A DNA stretch of 64,000 bases from Thermus brockianus (GTDB taxonomy: Bacteria; Deinococcota; Deinococci; Deinococcales; Thermaceae): NCBI RefSeq assembly GCF_021462505.1, contig NZ_JAKEDV010000008.1:31265-95264 (forward strand). The letters run 5' to 3'. The position numbers and the translations under genes are program-made. Below the pieces are notes generated by a model. It made no database searches and was not told the DNA's origin. It saw only the letters and a list, made by a program, of their open reading frames with translations. Below, piece after piece: positions 27,950-35,777 of this stretch. The stretch's first letter is position 1. Each line of letters begins with the position of its first letter.

Positions 27950-29101
27950 ATGCGAGGGAGAAAGGTTGCGTTTGCCGCGGTTTTGGCCTTAGGTCTTGCC
28001 CTGGCCCAAGGGGAACACGCTCACGGCGAAGGGCTTTTCCGCCGCCTGGCGGTGGCGGACGGGAAGGAGCCCCTGGTGCGGGTTATGAACGAGGATGGGA
28101 AGGAGCTTGGCCGCTTCACCGTGCCTTCCCCCGCCCGCCTCTATCCCCTTCCGGGCGGGCAGTACGTCCTGGCGGTCCACCGGGATGCCGGGGCGGTGAG
28201 CTTTCTCTTCGGGGGTTTCCGCCTCGAGGACCACGGCGACCATCGGGATGTGAAGGAGGAGAACCCCTACGTGGCCGCCACCCTGCGCACGGGGCCTAAA
28301 CCCACCCACATCTTCGCCAACGAGGATACCCTGGCGGTCTTCCACGATGGGGACGGCACCTTGGCCCTCTTTGACCTGAGGCGCTTGGGCCTGGACTTCA
28401 CTCCCGGGCTCATCGCCACCGGTAGGGCGGACCACGGCGCGGTGGCCCTCCTGGGCGAGGCGGTCCTGGTGGGGGGGTTGGAGAGCGGTAGGGTGGAGGT
28501 TTACACCCGGGAAGGGAGGCGGGTTCTCCCCCTGCCCCAGACCTGCCCCCGGCTCCACGGGGAGGCCGTGCTAGGGGAGGTGGCCGCCTTCGGGTGTCTG
28601 GATGGGGTGCTCCTGGTGGAGCGGCGAGGCCAGGGGTTTATGGGGCGCAAGGTGGCGAACCCTCCCGGAAGCCCCGAAGGGGCCCGGGTGGGTACCCTGG
28701 TGGCCCATCCCAGGGCGGGGGTCTTCGTGGGGAACTTCGGCCAGGGCCTCGCCTTCTTGAAGCCCGGGGAGGGGCGGATGGAGGTCCTGCCCTTGCCCGC
28801 CCGCCCCTTGCGCTTTGGCTTCGGACCGGAAGGGGAGGCCCTCTACGTCCTCACCGCCGACGGGCAGTTCCACAAGGTGGACCCGGTGGCGCGCCGGGTG
28901 GTGGGGAGCCTCGAGGCCACCTCCCCCCTGGACACCGCCCCGGGGCTTGCCCTGGGCCACGGGGTGGCCTACCTGGCCGACCCCGTTCGGGGCGAGGTGG
29001 TGCGGGTGGACCTGGAGGAGTGGAAGGTGGCGGCCCGCCTAAAGGTGGGGGGCATGCCTCTGGGCTTGGCCCTCTTTGAGGTGGAGGGGGTGAAGCACTA
29101 G
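27950..29101 (+). CDS. AztD-like zinc metallochaperone, paralogue 2
   Basis: A 383-residue exported beta-propeller protein with an unusually His-rich start after the signal (GEHAHGEG). AztD hallmarks visible are LEDHGDHRDVKEENPYV, GPKPTHIFANEDTLAVFHDG, RADHGAVALLGE, LHGEAVLGEVAAFGCLDG. It is predicted to bind zinc in the periplasm and pass it to the ZnuA-like protein encoded just upstream. The ATG follows a good AAAGGAGG. A strong terminator lies 17 bases after the stop. Confidence 0.82.
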   Translation: MRGRKVAFAAVLALGLALAQGEHAHGEGLFRRLAVADGKEPLVRVMNEDGKELGRFTVPSPARLYPLPGGQYVLAVHRDAGAVSFLFGGFRLEDHGDHRDVKEENPYVAATLRTGPKPTHIFANEDTLAVFHDGDGTLALFDLRRLGLDFTPGLIATGRADHGAVALLGEAVLVGGLESGRVEVYTREGRRVLPLPQTCPRLHGEAVLGEVAAFGCLDGVLLVERRGQGFMGRKVANPPGSPEGARVGTLVAHPRAGVFVGNFGQGLAFLKPGEGRMEVLPLPARPLRFGFGPEGEALYVLTADGQFHKVDPVARRVVGSLEATSPLDTAPGLALGHGVAYLADPVRGEVVRVDLEEWKVAARLKVGGMPLGLALFEVEGVKH

Positions 29102-29117
29102 CGCCTGTTTCCCTTTC

Positions 29118-29144
29118 GGCCCCGGCCATGGGCCGGGGCCTTTT
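29118..29144 (+). terminator. Terminator closing the zinc operon
   Basis: GGCCCCGGCC, loop ATG, GGCCGGGGCC followed by TTTTGTGCTC: a perfect ten-base-pair stem and U tract. Confidence 0.9.
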
Positions 29145-29151
29145 GTGCTCC

Positions 29152-29180
29152 TTGACAAACTACTGAGAAGACATTATCAT
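29152..29180 (+). promoter_or_regulatory. Promoter of the chimeric pseudogene, Fur-like motif
   Basis: TTGACA at 29152-29157, a 17-base spacer and TATCAT at 29175-29180. GAGA-N3-CATT-N-TCA-N-TA at 29165 onward resembles the motif GAGATTGCATTGTCAATA in the zinc promoter, and TTATCATT resembles TTATCGTT in the haem promoter, so a metal-responsive repressor may act here. The promoter looks sound although the gene is broken. Confidence 0.5.
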
Positions 29181-29189
29181 TAAGTCGCT

Positions 29190-29249
29190 ATGCGCCTGGC
29201 CTACGTTTTGGCGAGTCCTCGGGCGGCAAGCCACAAGCTCGGGCAGATG
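29190..29249 (+). repeat. 60-bp repeat of the DsrE-like gene start, copy A
   Basis: Bases 29190-29249 match 48276-48335 at 57 of 60 positions, counted by eye. Homology stops abruptly after the codons for SHKLGQM. See copy B at 48276. Confidence 0.9.
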
Positions 29250-29598
29250 ACCTTCAAAGCCTCGGTGTCCGTCCCGTGGAAAGGCCGAACTTCGTCTATC
29301 CTGTGGAGTTTCTCCCTAGAAACCAGCTCGCCATTCTGCGCTTACTCAACGCTTTGGAGGACGCTTTTGTGGGGGCATACCTAGGGGCTTTGCCCCTCAT
29401 CGCCAACAAGGACATCCTGAAGGCGGGGGGGCGATCCTCGGCAACGAGGCCGCTCACCGCGCCACGGTGCGGGCTTCCCGCATCCTTTTAGGGGACCAGG
29501 AGCTCCCCGGTCCCCGCTCTCCGGCGGACCGGGCTTTTGAGGTGGCCATTACCCCCGAGGAAGCGCAGAAGGCGGTTTCGGGTTTTGTCCGTAGGTAA
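29190..29598 (+). pseudogene. Chimeric pseudogene: DsrE-like start joined to ferritin-like remnant
   Basis: The first 20 codons encode MRLAYVLASPRAASHKLGQM, almost the same as the DsrE-like protein at 48276. From the junction on, another frame reads LQSLGVRPVERPNFVYPVEF, then LPRNQLAILRLLNALEDAFV, and, after one base is lost in a run of seven G (near 29425), AILGNEAAHRATVRASRILL to a stop at 29598. The E-x-x-H and helix pattern point to a ferritin-like domain protein (DUF4439-like). So a 5' piece of one gene is joined to the 3' piece of another, with an added frameshift. Neither product can be made intact. Confidence 0.75.
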
Positions 29599-29610
29599 GG
29601 TCGGATTCTC

Positions 29611-29648
29611 CAGTCCGCGGGGGCTTTTCCCGCGGGCTGGGCCCTTTT
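29611..29648 (+). terminator. Terminator after the chimeric pseudogene
   Basis: CAGTCCGCGGG, loop GGCTTTT, CCCGCGGGCTG gives an eleven-base-pair stem with one G-U pair, followed by GGCCCTTTTGG. Confidence 0.7.
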
Positions 29649-29662
29649 GGAATAGGAGCCTG

Positions 29663-29739
29663 TTGCGAACGGTTATCGTTCCTAATACTCACAAAATCCG
29701 ACCGGAATACTTGACATTCTTGGGGGTTTCCCCTAGCCT
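29663..29739 (+). promoter_or_regulatory. Haem/iron operon promoters with GAACG-N5-CGTTC dyad
   Basis: The best promoter is TTGACA at 29711-29716, a 17-base spacer and TAGCCT at 29734-29739. Upstream, GAACGGTTATCGTTC (29667-29681) is a perfect five-base inverted repeat around TTAT, possibly a Fur-family operator. TTGCGA at 29663 with TACTCA 17 bases on could be a second promoter that carries the dyad in its spacer. Confidence 0.5.
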
Positions 29740-29759
29740 CCCCTTAGGGAGGTGATGGT

Positions 29760-30080
29760 GTGTTTGTGGTCATGAACCGCATACCGGTAAAACCCGAGTA
29801 TGCCGAGCGGTTTGAAGAGGTTTTCCGCACCCGGGCCCGCCTCGTGGACCGGATGCCGGGGTTTGTCCGCAACCTGGTTCTGCGGCCCAAGAGCCCAGGG
29901 GACCCCTATATCGTCCTCACCTTTTGGGAGAGCGAGGAGGCCTTTCGGGCTTGGACGGAAAGCCCCGAGTTCAGGGAGGGCCACGCGCGAAGCGGTACCT
30001 TGCCCAAGGAAGCTTTTGCGGGTCCGAATAAGCTAGAACTTTTCCAGATAATCTTGGACTCGGAGGTGGAAGGTGGTTGA
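29760..30080 (+). CDS. Antibiotic-biosynthesis-monooxygenase-fold protein, haem-degrading type
   Basis: A 106-residue ABM/ferredoxin-like fold protein with FVVMNRIPVKPEYAERFEEVF, MPGFVRNLVLRP, and YIVLTFWESEEAFRAWTESPEF, a pattern shared by HmoA/HmoB/IsdG-like haem monooxygenases. GTG at 29760 follows GGAGGTGATG. As the first gene of a haem/iron-uptake operon it may open the porphyrin to release iron, though the exact catalytic residues (Asn, Trp, His of IsdG) cannot be assigned by eye. It overlaps the next gene by eight bases. Confidence 0.75.
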   Translation: MFVVMNRIPVKPEYAERFEEVFRTRARLVDRMPGFVRNLVLRPKSPGDPYIVLTFWESEEAFRAWTESPEFREGHARSGTLPKEAFAGPNKLELFQIILDSEVEGG

Positions 30081-30690
30081 GAGCCTTCCCGTCTGGGCCC
30101 TCCTAAAACGGGCAAGGGAACGAATATACACCTTGCCCGAGACTTTCCCCGGCTTTTCCGCAAGCGTTGCTTTCTACTTCAAGGGCCTCTGGTACTTCGG
30201 GCGGGTGAAGGTGGAGGGCTTCCGCCCGGAAGTGGAACTGCCCGAGGGTATGGGCCCCCTTGCGGAGCGGGAACTGGCCTCCTTGTTGGGCCACCGTCGG
30301 CCTGTGCCCTTTGAGGAGGGGGAAGGGCGCTACGCCATGCGCTTGGTGGAAGAGGGCCCCTTGGGTACCGCCATCGCCTTGAATGACCCTTTCCGTTCTC
30401 GCATCTGGGTGCGCCATGGCCGCATAGAGGTCATTGAGCGCAGCCTGGCGGAGGGTTCCTTCCGCATTCACCTCGAGGCCTGGCAGGAGGTGGGGGAGAA
30501 GCTGTTGCCCAAACGCTTCTTTTTGGTCCACCGGGACCCCAAGGGGCGGCTGATCAAGGTGGAACGCTTCCGGGATACCTATGCCTCTTTCCAAGGGTTG
30601 TGGCTTCCCGTGGAGCGGGAGGTGGTGGTGGAGGCGACGGATATGGAAACGATAGTCCTGCGCCTAGAGGACGTGGAGGTGTACGCATGA
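30073..30690 (+). CDS. DUF3386-like protein
   Basis: A 205-residue soluble protein with no signal peptide. FPGFSASVAFYFKGLWYFGRVKV, then VELPEGMGPLAERELASL and FRDTYASFQGLWLPVEREVVV resemble the DUF3386 family, whose members are often beside iron or haem genes. The function is unknown. The GTG start is inside the preceding gene and its stop overlaps the hmuT start (ATGA), so it is tightly embedded in the operon. Confidence 0.6.
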   Translation: MVESLPVWALLKRARERIYTLPETFPGFSASVAFYFKGLWYFGRVKVEGFRPEVELPEGMGPLAERELASLLGHRRPVPFEEGEGRYAMRLVEEGPLGTAIALNDPFRSRIWVRHGRIEVIERSLAEGSFRIHLEAWQEVGEKLLPKRFFLVHRDPKGRLIKVERFRDTYASFQGLWLPVEREVVVEATDMETIVLRLEDVEVYA

Positions 30691-31595
30691 GGGGGCGAAG
30701 CGGCGTGGCTTTCATGGCAGTGCTTTCCTTGCTAGCCTGGGCGCAACCCTACCGGGTGGTGGACGCTAGTGGGAAAGCGGTGGAGGTGCGCTCCATTGAG
30801 CGCATCGTAAGCCTGGATGGCATTACCACGGAGATCCTCTTTGCCTTGGGTGTAGGGGACAAGGTGGTGGGGCGGGATGACTCCAGTTACTATCCGCCCC
30901 AGGTCCTTCGGCTTCCGAGCGTAGGGTACCAGTTCCGTCTCTCTGCCGAGGGCATTCTCTCCTTGAAGCCTACCCTCGTCATTGGCCGGGAGGATGTGCG
31001 CCCGCCCCAGGTGGTGGACCAACTCCGGCAAGCTGGGGTGGCGGTTGTCCTGGTGCCTGCCGAACCCAGCGTGGAGGGGGCCAAGCGCAAGATCCGGGTG
31101 GTGGCGGAGGCTGTGGGCCAAGCCGCAAGGGGCGATGCTTTGGTGCGGGCTTTGGAGCGGGACCTTTTGGCTTTGCGCGCTTTCCAAGCGCAACACGCTT
31201 CCCGAAAGCTACGGGCGCTCTTCCTTTACCTACGGGGACCGGGTACCACCTTCGTGTGCGGCGAGGGCAGTACCCCTGTGGGCGTCATGGAGCTAGCGGG
31301 GCTTGAGAACGCCGCCAAGGGCATACGGGAGTGCCAACCCATGACCGCGGAGAGCGTGGTAGCGGCCCGGCCGGATGTCCTTGTGGTCTTCAAAAGGGGC
31401 CTGGAGAGCGTGGGGGGCCTCGAGGGCCTTCTCAAACTCCCCGGCGTGGCGCAAACCCCCGCAGGGCAAAACCGCCGCGTGGTGGCCATGGACGACCTTT
31501 ACTTGGGGAGCTTCGGGCCCCGGGCAGGCCGGGCTGCCCTAGACCTGTTCCGGGCGGCTTACCTGATGGACGGCTTCGTGGAGGTGGGACCGTGA
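30687..31595 (+). CDS. hmuT: Haemin ABC substrate-binding protein
   Basis: A 302-residue exported cluster A-II binding protein. The signal (FMAVLSLLAWAQP) is followed by RVVDASGKAVEVRSIERIVSLDG, ALGVGDKVVGRDDSSYYPPQ, LSLKPTLVIGREDV and RPDVLVVFKRGLES, as in HmuT/ShuT haemin-binding proteins; the Tyr pair DDSSYYP could coordinate haem iron. The ATG at 30687 shares ATGA with the previous stop. It feeds the permease encoded after the 36-residue gene. Confidence 0.88.
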   Translation: MRGRSGVAFMAVLSLLAWAQPYRVVDASGKAVEVRSIERIVSLDGITTEILFALGVGDKVVGRDDSSYYPPQVLRLPSVGYQFRLSAEGILSLKPTLVIGREDVRPPQVVDQLRQAGVAVVLVPAEPSVEGAKRKIRVVAEAVGQAARGDALVRALERDLLALRAFQAQHASRKLRALFLYLRGPGTTFVCGEGSTPVGVMELAGLENAAKGIRECQPMTAESVVAARPDVLVVFKRGLESVGGLEGLLKLPGVAQTPAGQNRRVVAMDDLYLGSFGPRAGRAALDLFRAAYLMDGFVEVGP

Positions 31596-31702
31596 GGTCG
31601 TACCTTATCTGGCGGGCCTTCCTGAAGGCAGCCTTGTTCCTCGCGCTGCTCGGCAAACCCCTACCCCCTCGGTTGGACGCTTTCTGGGAGGAGCTGCCGT
31701 GA
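31592..31702 (+). CDS. 36-residue hydrophobic microprotein between hmuT and hmuU
   Basis: A short frame GTG to TGA encoding VRSYLIWRAFLKAALFLALL, then GKPLPPRLDAFWEELP. Both ends are coupled: its GTG overlaps the hmuT stop (GTGA) and its stop overlaps the hmuU GTG (GTGA). One short membrane helix with positive charges on one side and an acidic tail is predicted. Exact packing suggests that it is translated and perhaps assists the permease; otherwise it is only a coupling link. No family is recognised. Confidence 0.55.
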   Translation: MRSYLIWRAFLKAALFLALLGKPLPPRLDAFWEELP

Positions 31703-32730
31703 CCCGTGGCCTGCCGCTTGGCCGCTTCCGTCGCTACCGGCTGGTACTGCTAGGGTTGGTGCTCCTCCTTGCCCTGGCCCTCTTGCTGGGGGCGGCCCTT
31801 GGGGCCTATCCCATTCCGCCCTTCTCCATTCCCGGCATCTTGCTCAAGGGCGAAGGGGTGGAGTACCAAGTCCTTACCGCCCTTCGCTTGCCCCGGGTCT
31901 TGGGGTCGGCTCTGGTGGGTGCCCTTCTTGCCCTGTCGGGGGCGGTGCTGCAAGGGCTTTTCCGTAACCCTCTAGTGGATCCGGGCCTCATCGGCGTGTC
32001 CTCCGGGGCCGCCTTGGGCGCTGCCATCTTCATCGTCGTGTTGCCCGGGGCGGGCGCCTTGGAGGTATACGCCCTACCCCTCTTTGCCTTCCTTGGGGGG
32101 CTTCTCGCCACCCACTTACTTTGGCGCTTAGCCCAAACGCCCTGGGGCGTCCAGGTATCGGTGCTTCTCCTTTCTGGGATTGCGCTAAACGCCCTGGTGG
32201 GGGCGGGCATCGGCCTTCTCACCTTTGTGGCCAGCGAGCAGGAGCTTCGTAGCCTCACCTTTTGGACCCTGGGGGGCTTTTCTGCCATTACCTGGCACCT
32301 CCTTCTGGCGGGGCTTCCCTTTGGCCTTCTCGCCTTCCTTCTCCTCCTGCACTTGGCCCGTCCTCTGAATGCTTTGGTTCTGGGGGAGCGGGAGGCGTTT
32401 CACCTTGGGGTGGACCTCGAGGCCCTCAAACGGCGGGCAGTGGCCGGGGCAGCTTTGGGGGTGGGGGTGGCCGTGGCCTTGGCCGGGGGCGTGGGGTTCT
32501 TGGGGCTCGTGGCGCCTCATCTTTTCCGCCTCCTGGCGGGGCCCGACCACCGCTACCTGCTCCCGGGGGCGGCCCTGTTGGGAGCGGTCTTGGCGGTAAC
32601 CGCCGATCTCCTGGCCCGGACCTTGGCTGCCCCGGCGGAGATCCCCGTGGGCGTGGTCACGGCCTGTCTAGGAGGTCCCTTTTTCCTCTATCTGGTCCTG
32701 CGGTACAAGCGGGAGGTGTTCCGTGCTTGA
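31699..32730 (+). CDS. hmuU: Haemin/siderophore ABC permease, FecCD type
   Basis: A 343-residue permease with about nine or ten membrane spans. Characteristic stretches are LRLPRVLGSALVGALLALSGA, GLFRNPLVDPGLIGVSSGAALGA, LGVDLEALKRRAVAGAA and VGFLGLVAPHLFRLLAGPDH. These identify the BtuC/FecCD family. It starts with GTG inside GTGA and overlaps the ATPase gene by eight bases. Confidence 0.9.
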   Translation: MTRGLPLGRFRRYRLVLLGLVLLLALALLLGAALGAYPIPPFSIPGILLKGEGVEYQVLTALRLPRVLGSALVGALLALSGAVLQGLFRNPLVDPGLIGVSSGAALGAAIFIVVLPGAGALEVYALPLFAFLGGLLATHLLWRLAQTPWGVQVSVLLLSGIALNALVGAGIGLLTFVASEQELRSLTFWTLGGFSAITWHLLLAGLPFGLLAFLLLLHLARPLNALVLGEREAFHLGVDLEALKRRAVAGAALGVGVAVALAGGVGFLGLVAPHLFRLLAGPDHRYLLPGAALLGAVLAVTADLLARTLAAPAEIPVGVVTACLGGPFFLYLVLRYKREVFRA

Positions 32731-33505
32731 GGCGAGAAACCTGGGTTACCGAGTGGGCGAAAGGTGGCTTATCAAGGGCGTGGACCTTGCCGTGCGCCCA
32801 GGAGAATTCCTGGCCGTCTTGGGGCCTAATGGGAGCGGCAAGAGCACCCTCCTCCGCCTCCTTGCCGGTGAGCTTCGGCCCACCCAAGGAGAGGTGTGGC
32901 TTAGGGAGCGTCCCTTGGCCGCCCATACTCCGCAGGCCCTGGCCCGGGTGCGGTCCGTGCTTTCGCAGCACCGGGAAATAAACTTCCCCTACACCGCTTA
33001 TGAGGTGGCTTTCCTGGGGCGGCTTCCCCACCTTGAGGGAAGGCGGGAGCGGGAGGAAGACCATGCCAAGGTCAGGAGTGCGTTGGTGCGGGCCCAAGCG
33101 GGAGACCTGGCCGAAAGGCTTTACCCAAGCCTCTCCGGGGGTGAGGCCATGCGCGTGGAAGCGGCGCGGCTTTTGGCCCAGGAAGGGGATCTCTTCCTCT
33201 TGGACGAGCCCACCAACCACCTAGACCCGCGGTATGCCTTAGAACTCCTCTGCCTCTTTCGCGCCTTGGCCTACGAAGGGAAGGGGGTGGTGGCGGTCCT
33301 CCACGACCTAAACTTGGCGGGGCTTTTCGCCGACCGCATCCTCCTTTTGAAGGGGGGAAGGTCTGTGGCGTATGGAGCTCCTCAGGCCGTCTTGCACCCC
33401 GAGCTTTTGGAAGAGGTCTACGAGGTTCCCTTCCGCGCCTTAGGGCACCCGGGGGCTTTTTCCTTTCTCCTGCCCGTGCCCAAGGAGGTGGTCCGTGGAG
33501 CCTGA
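32723..33505 (+). CDS. hmuV: Haemin/siderophore ABC ATPase
   Basis: A 260-residue ATPase: Walker [10 protein letters not shown] (about 34-42), Q-loop LSQHREI, signature [15 protein letters not shown], Walker [14 protein letters not shown] and switch His in VLHDLNL. The QH-x-E-I-N-F and LSGGE variants are typical of HmuV-like haemin importers. GTG start in an eight-base overlap with hmuU. Confidence 0.9.
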   Translation: MLEARNLGYRVGERWLIKGVDLAVRPGEFLAVLGPNGSGKSTLLRLLAGELRPTQGEVWLRERPLAAHTPQALARVRSVLSQHREINFPYTAYEVAFLGRLPHLEGRREREEDHAKVRSALVRAQAGDLAERLYPSLSGGEAMRVEAARLLAQEGDLFLLDEPTNHLDPRYALELLCLFRALAYEGKGVVAVLHDLNLAGLFADRILLLKGGRSVAYGAPQAVLHPELLEEVYEVPFRALGHPGAFSFLLPVPKEVVRGA

Positions 33506-33806
33506 GCACGCCCAGGTGGTGGCCCGGATTTCCGAAAGCCGCTATCTTGCCCGATGCTCGTGCAACGGCGGCACCTACCACCTGCATTGGGATGCGGGTA
33601 CCTTTCGCCTTACCCCGGAAGGCCTCCTTTTCCTGGCGCAGGTTCTAGAAGACCTCCTGTCCCGGGGCGGCGATGGGGTGGTGTGGTTGGGTGCAGTGGG
33701 TCTACGGTTCCGGGAGGGAGAAGGGCAGGAACTCCTCCGCCTTCTGCGGCGGGGGCTTGTGTGGCAAAAGGCAAGTCCTGTTGGGTATTTTCGCCATCTG
33801 AACTAG
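33495..33806 (+). CDS. Unknown 103-residue CxC protein in the haem operon
   Basis: A small soluble protein, GTG start within an 11-base overlap with hmuV. YLARCSCNGGTYHLHWDAG has a Cys-x-Cys followed by two His, a plausible haem or metal site. The rest (LTPEGLLFLAQVLEDLL, GVVWLGAVGLRF, LLRLLRRGLVWQ) is helical. It reads like an intracellular haem-handling or regulatory accessory, but no family is recognised. Confidence 0.6.
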   Translation: MEPEHAQVVARISESRYLARCSCNGGTYHLHWDAGTFRLTPEGLLFLAQVLEDLLSRGGDGVVWLGAVGLRFREGEGQELLRLLRRGLVWQKASPVGYFRHLN

Positions 33807-33809
33807 AAT

Positions 33810-34724
33810 ATGCGGAAGATAGCACGTTTGGCTTCGGTTTACCTGGCTTCCCTAGCTTTGGCGCAGGGCGGTTGCCCAGGTGGGGGGGTACCCCATGACC
33901 TGGGCGAGGTGTGCTTGGCCAAGACCCCGGAGCGGGTGGCGGTCTTGGATTGGCGCCCCCTCGAGGACCTCCTCCTCCTGGGGGTCCGGCCCGTGGCGGG
34001 AGCGGACCTGGCGGACTTTCCCAGGTGGGTGCGGATGGATCTTCCCCAGGGGATCCAGGATCTCGGGGGACGCATGAACCCGAGCCTTGAGCGCCTAGCG
34101 GCGCTTAAGCCAGACCTCATTCTGGGCTACACGGGTTTCCAGGCCAAGCTTTACCCCGAGCTTGCCCGCATTGCGCCCACGGCCCTTTACGACTACTTAC
34201 CCTCAAGCGGGCAACTCGCCGCCATGCGCCGGCACTTCCTCCTGCACGCTCGCCTGGTGGGGAAGGAGCGCGAAGGGGAAAGGCGGTTGGCGGATTTGGA
34301 CCGCTTCCTAAGCCAAACCGCCGACGCCCTGCGACAGGCGGGACTAGCGGGGAGGCCCTTCCTCTTGGTGCAGGCGTGGGCCCGGGAGAAGGTCTACAAC
34401 GTCTTCACCCGCGACACCCTGGCTTCCGAGCTCCTAGAGGCCGTGGGCCTGGCCAACGCTTGGAGGGGAAAAGCGGAGGCCTATGGTCTTTCTCGGGTAG
34501 GTGCGGAAGGCCTCGTGCGCTTGGTACAGGACAACCCTGGGGTGCTCGTTTTCCTCATCGCCCAACCGGAAAACAACCCTCTGGCGGACCCAGCGGTGGG
34601 TCCCTTGCTCCGATTGGCAAAGGCTCGTGTGGTGGCCTTAGACCCCAGCACCTGGACGTATGGCGGGCCCCATTCTGCCCGCGTTTTGGTGGAAGGAGTA
34701 CGGCGTTCTCTCTTGGGGAGGTAA
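33810..34724 (+). CDS. Iron-siderophore-type ABC substrate-binding protein
   Basis: A 304-residue exported FecB/FepB-like cluster A-II binding protein. The signal (LASVYLASLALAQG) precedes CPGGGVPHDLGEVC, RVAVLDWRPLEDLLLLGVRPV, LAALKPDLILGYTGFQ, LYPELARIAPTALYDYL and YNVFTRDTLASELLEAVGL. It is a second binding protein for the same permease/ATPase or for one elsewhere; a different ligand (ferric chelate against haem) is likely. Two N-terminal Cys may form a disulphide. ATG starts three bases after the previous stop. Confidence 0.83.
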   Translation: MRKIARLASVYLASLALAQGGCPGGGVPHDLGEVCLAKTPERVAVLDWRPLEDLLLLGVRPVAGADLADFPRWVRMDLPQGIQDLGGRMNPSLERLAALKPDLILGYTGFQAKLYPELARIAPTALYDYLPSSGQLAAMRRHFLLHARLVGKEREGERRLADLDRFLSQTADALRQAGLAGRPFLLVQAWAREKVYNVFTRDTLASELLEAVGLANAWRGKAEAYGLSRVGAEGLVRLVQDNPGVLVFLIAQPENNPLADPAVGPLLRLAKARVVALDPSTWTYGGPHSARVLVEGVRRSLLGR

Positions 34725-34727
34725 ACC

Positions 34728-35777
34728 GTGTGGCGTTCTCTCTGGATAGCCCTAGGTTTTTTGGGTCTTGCGTGGGCGCAAGGGTTTAGGGAGGGGTTAG
34801 CGGCCACGGTGTCGCCCTTGGTGGAGGGCCTTGCGGCGCAGAGTGGGCTTTTGGCGCAGGCAGCGCGGGCGTTTGCGGGAAACCCCACCCCAGACGGGCT
34901 CCATCGTCTACAGCTCCTTTGGCACGCCGCCCGGGATTACTGGGAAGAGTTGGAGGCTTTCGCCTTCGGTCCGGTAGGGGACTATGACCCGTACCTGGAT
35001 ACCTGGCCCATAAGCCCTGAAGAGCTCGCGCGCTCCCTAGGGACTTCCGTGGAAAACCTTCCCCCTGAGGTGCGGGGTTTTCATGCCCTGGAATACCTGC
35101 TCTTCCAAGCGCTCCCCAAGGAAGCCGAGGGTTTGCGCCACCTAGCCCTTTTGGCGGAGGACCTTGCCCGCCAGGCCGATGCGCTCCGGGAACGGTACGA
35201 GGCCTACCTGCAGGAGGCCTCGGAGGAAGAGCTCGCCTCGGAACTCTACGCTGCCAGCTTGGAGCTGGCCGAGGAGCTCTTCAGCGAAAAGCTTAGAAAC
35301 CCGGAAAGCCCCTATGCGCGGCGCTCGGCTGAGGATTACCGGGCCAACGGCCGAGGGTTGGCCAAGGCCTTGGCCCTCCTAACCCTTCAAGGCAACTCCT
35401 GGGCATTGACCCTGGACCTTCAGGCAGCCCTTGCCAACCTACCAAGCCCCTTGGAGGAGGCTTGGGATGATCCCCGGGTGGAAACGGCCCGAACGAAGGC
35501 CATGGCCCTGTACCGCGCCCTCTCCCAAACCCCGGTGGGAGGCGCCAAGGAGCGGGCGCGCCTTTGGCTACGCACCTTCCGCGAAGAGTACCTGGGGGAA
35601 GGGGAAGTGGACGAGGGACTTGCCGCTTTAGAGGGCCTGGAGCAAGCGGTACAGGCACTTCCCGAGGCGCAAGAGGCGGTGCGCCTTTTGCAGGCTATCC
35701 GGGCTAAGGTGGAGGCCCACGCCCCCGCTGAGGAGGTGGAGCCTATTCTCAGCGCATTGGAGGAGCTTTTGCGCTAA
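34728..35777 (+). CDS. Imelysin-family iron-regulated exported protein
   Basis: A 349-residue exported helical protein. The signal (LWIALGFLGLAWAQG) is followed by TVSPLVEGLAAQSG and by GFHALEYLLFQA, the imelysin GxHxxE motif which binds metal, and by YRANGRGLAKALALL in the C-terminal helical repeat. Imelysins (ICMP, IrpA) are periplasmic iron-regulated proteins. It overlaps the next gene, a dihaem protein, by one base, a common imelysin pairing. Starts with GTG three bases after the previous stop. Confidence 0.85.
   Translation: MWRSLWIALGFLGLAWAQGFREGLAATVSPLVEGLAAQSGLLAQAARAFAGNPTPDGLHRLQLLWHAARDYWEELEAFAFGPVGDYDPYLDTWPISPEELARSLGTSVENLPPEVRGFHALEYLLFQALPKEAEGLRHLALLAEDLARQADALRERYEAYLQEASEEELASELYAASLELAEELFSEKLRNPESPYARRSAEDYRANGRGLAKALALLTLQGNSWALTLDLQAALANLPSPLEEAWDDPRVETARTKAMALYRALSQTPVGGAKERARLWLRTFREEYLGEGEVDEGLAALEGLEQAVQALPEAQEAVRLLQAIRAKVEAHAPAEEVEPILSALEELLR

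Noticed and set aside
29276-29491. 71-codon frame starting MERPNFVYPV as a separate small gene
   Set aside because: The sequence is the middle part of a ferritin-like domain, continued after a one-base shift, so it is better read as part of the pseudogene.
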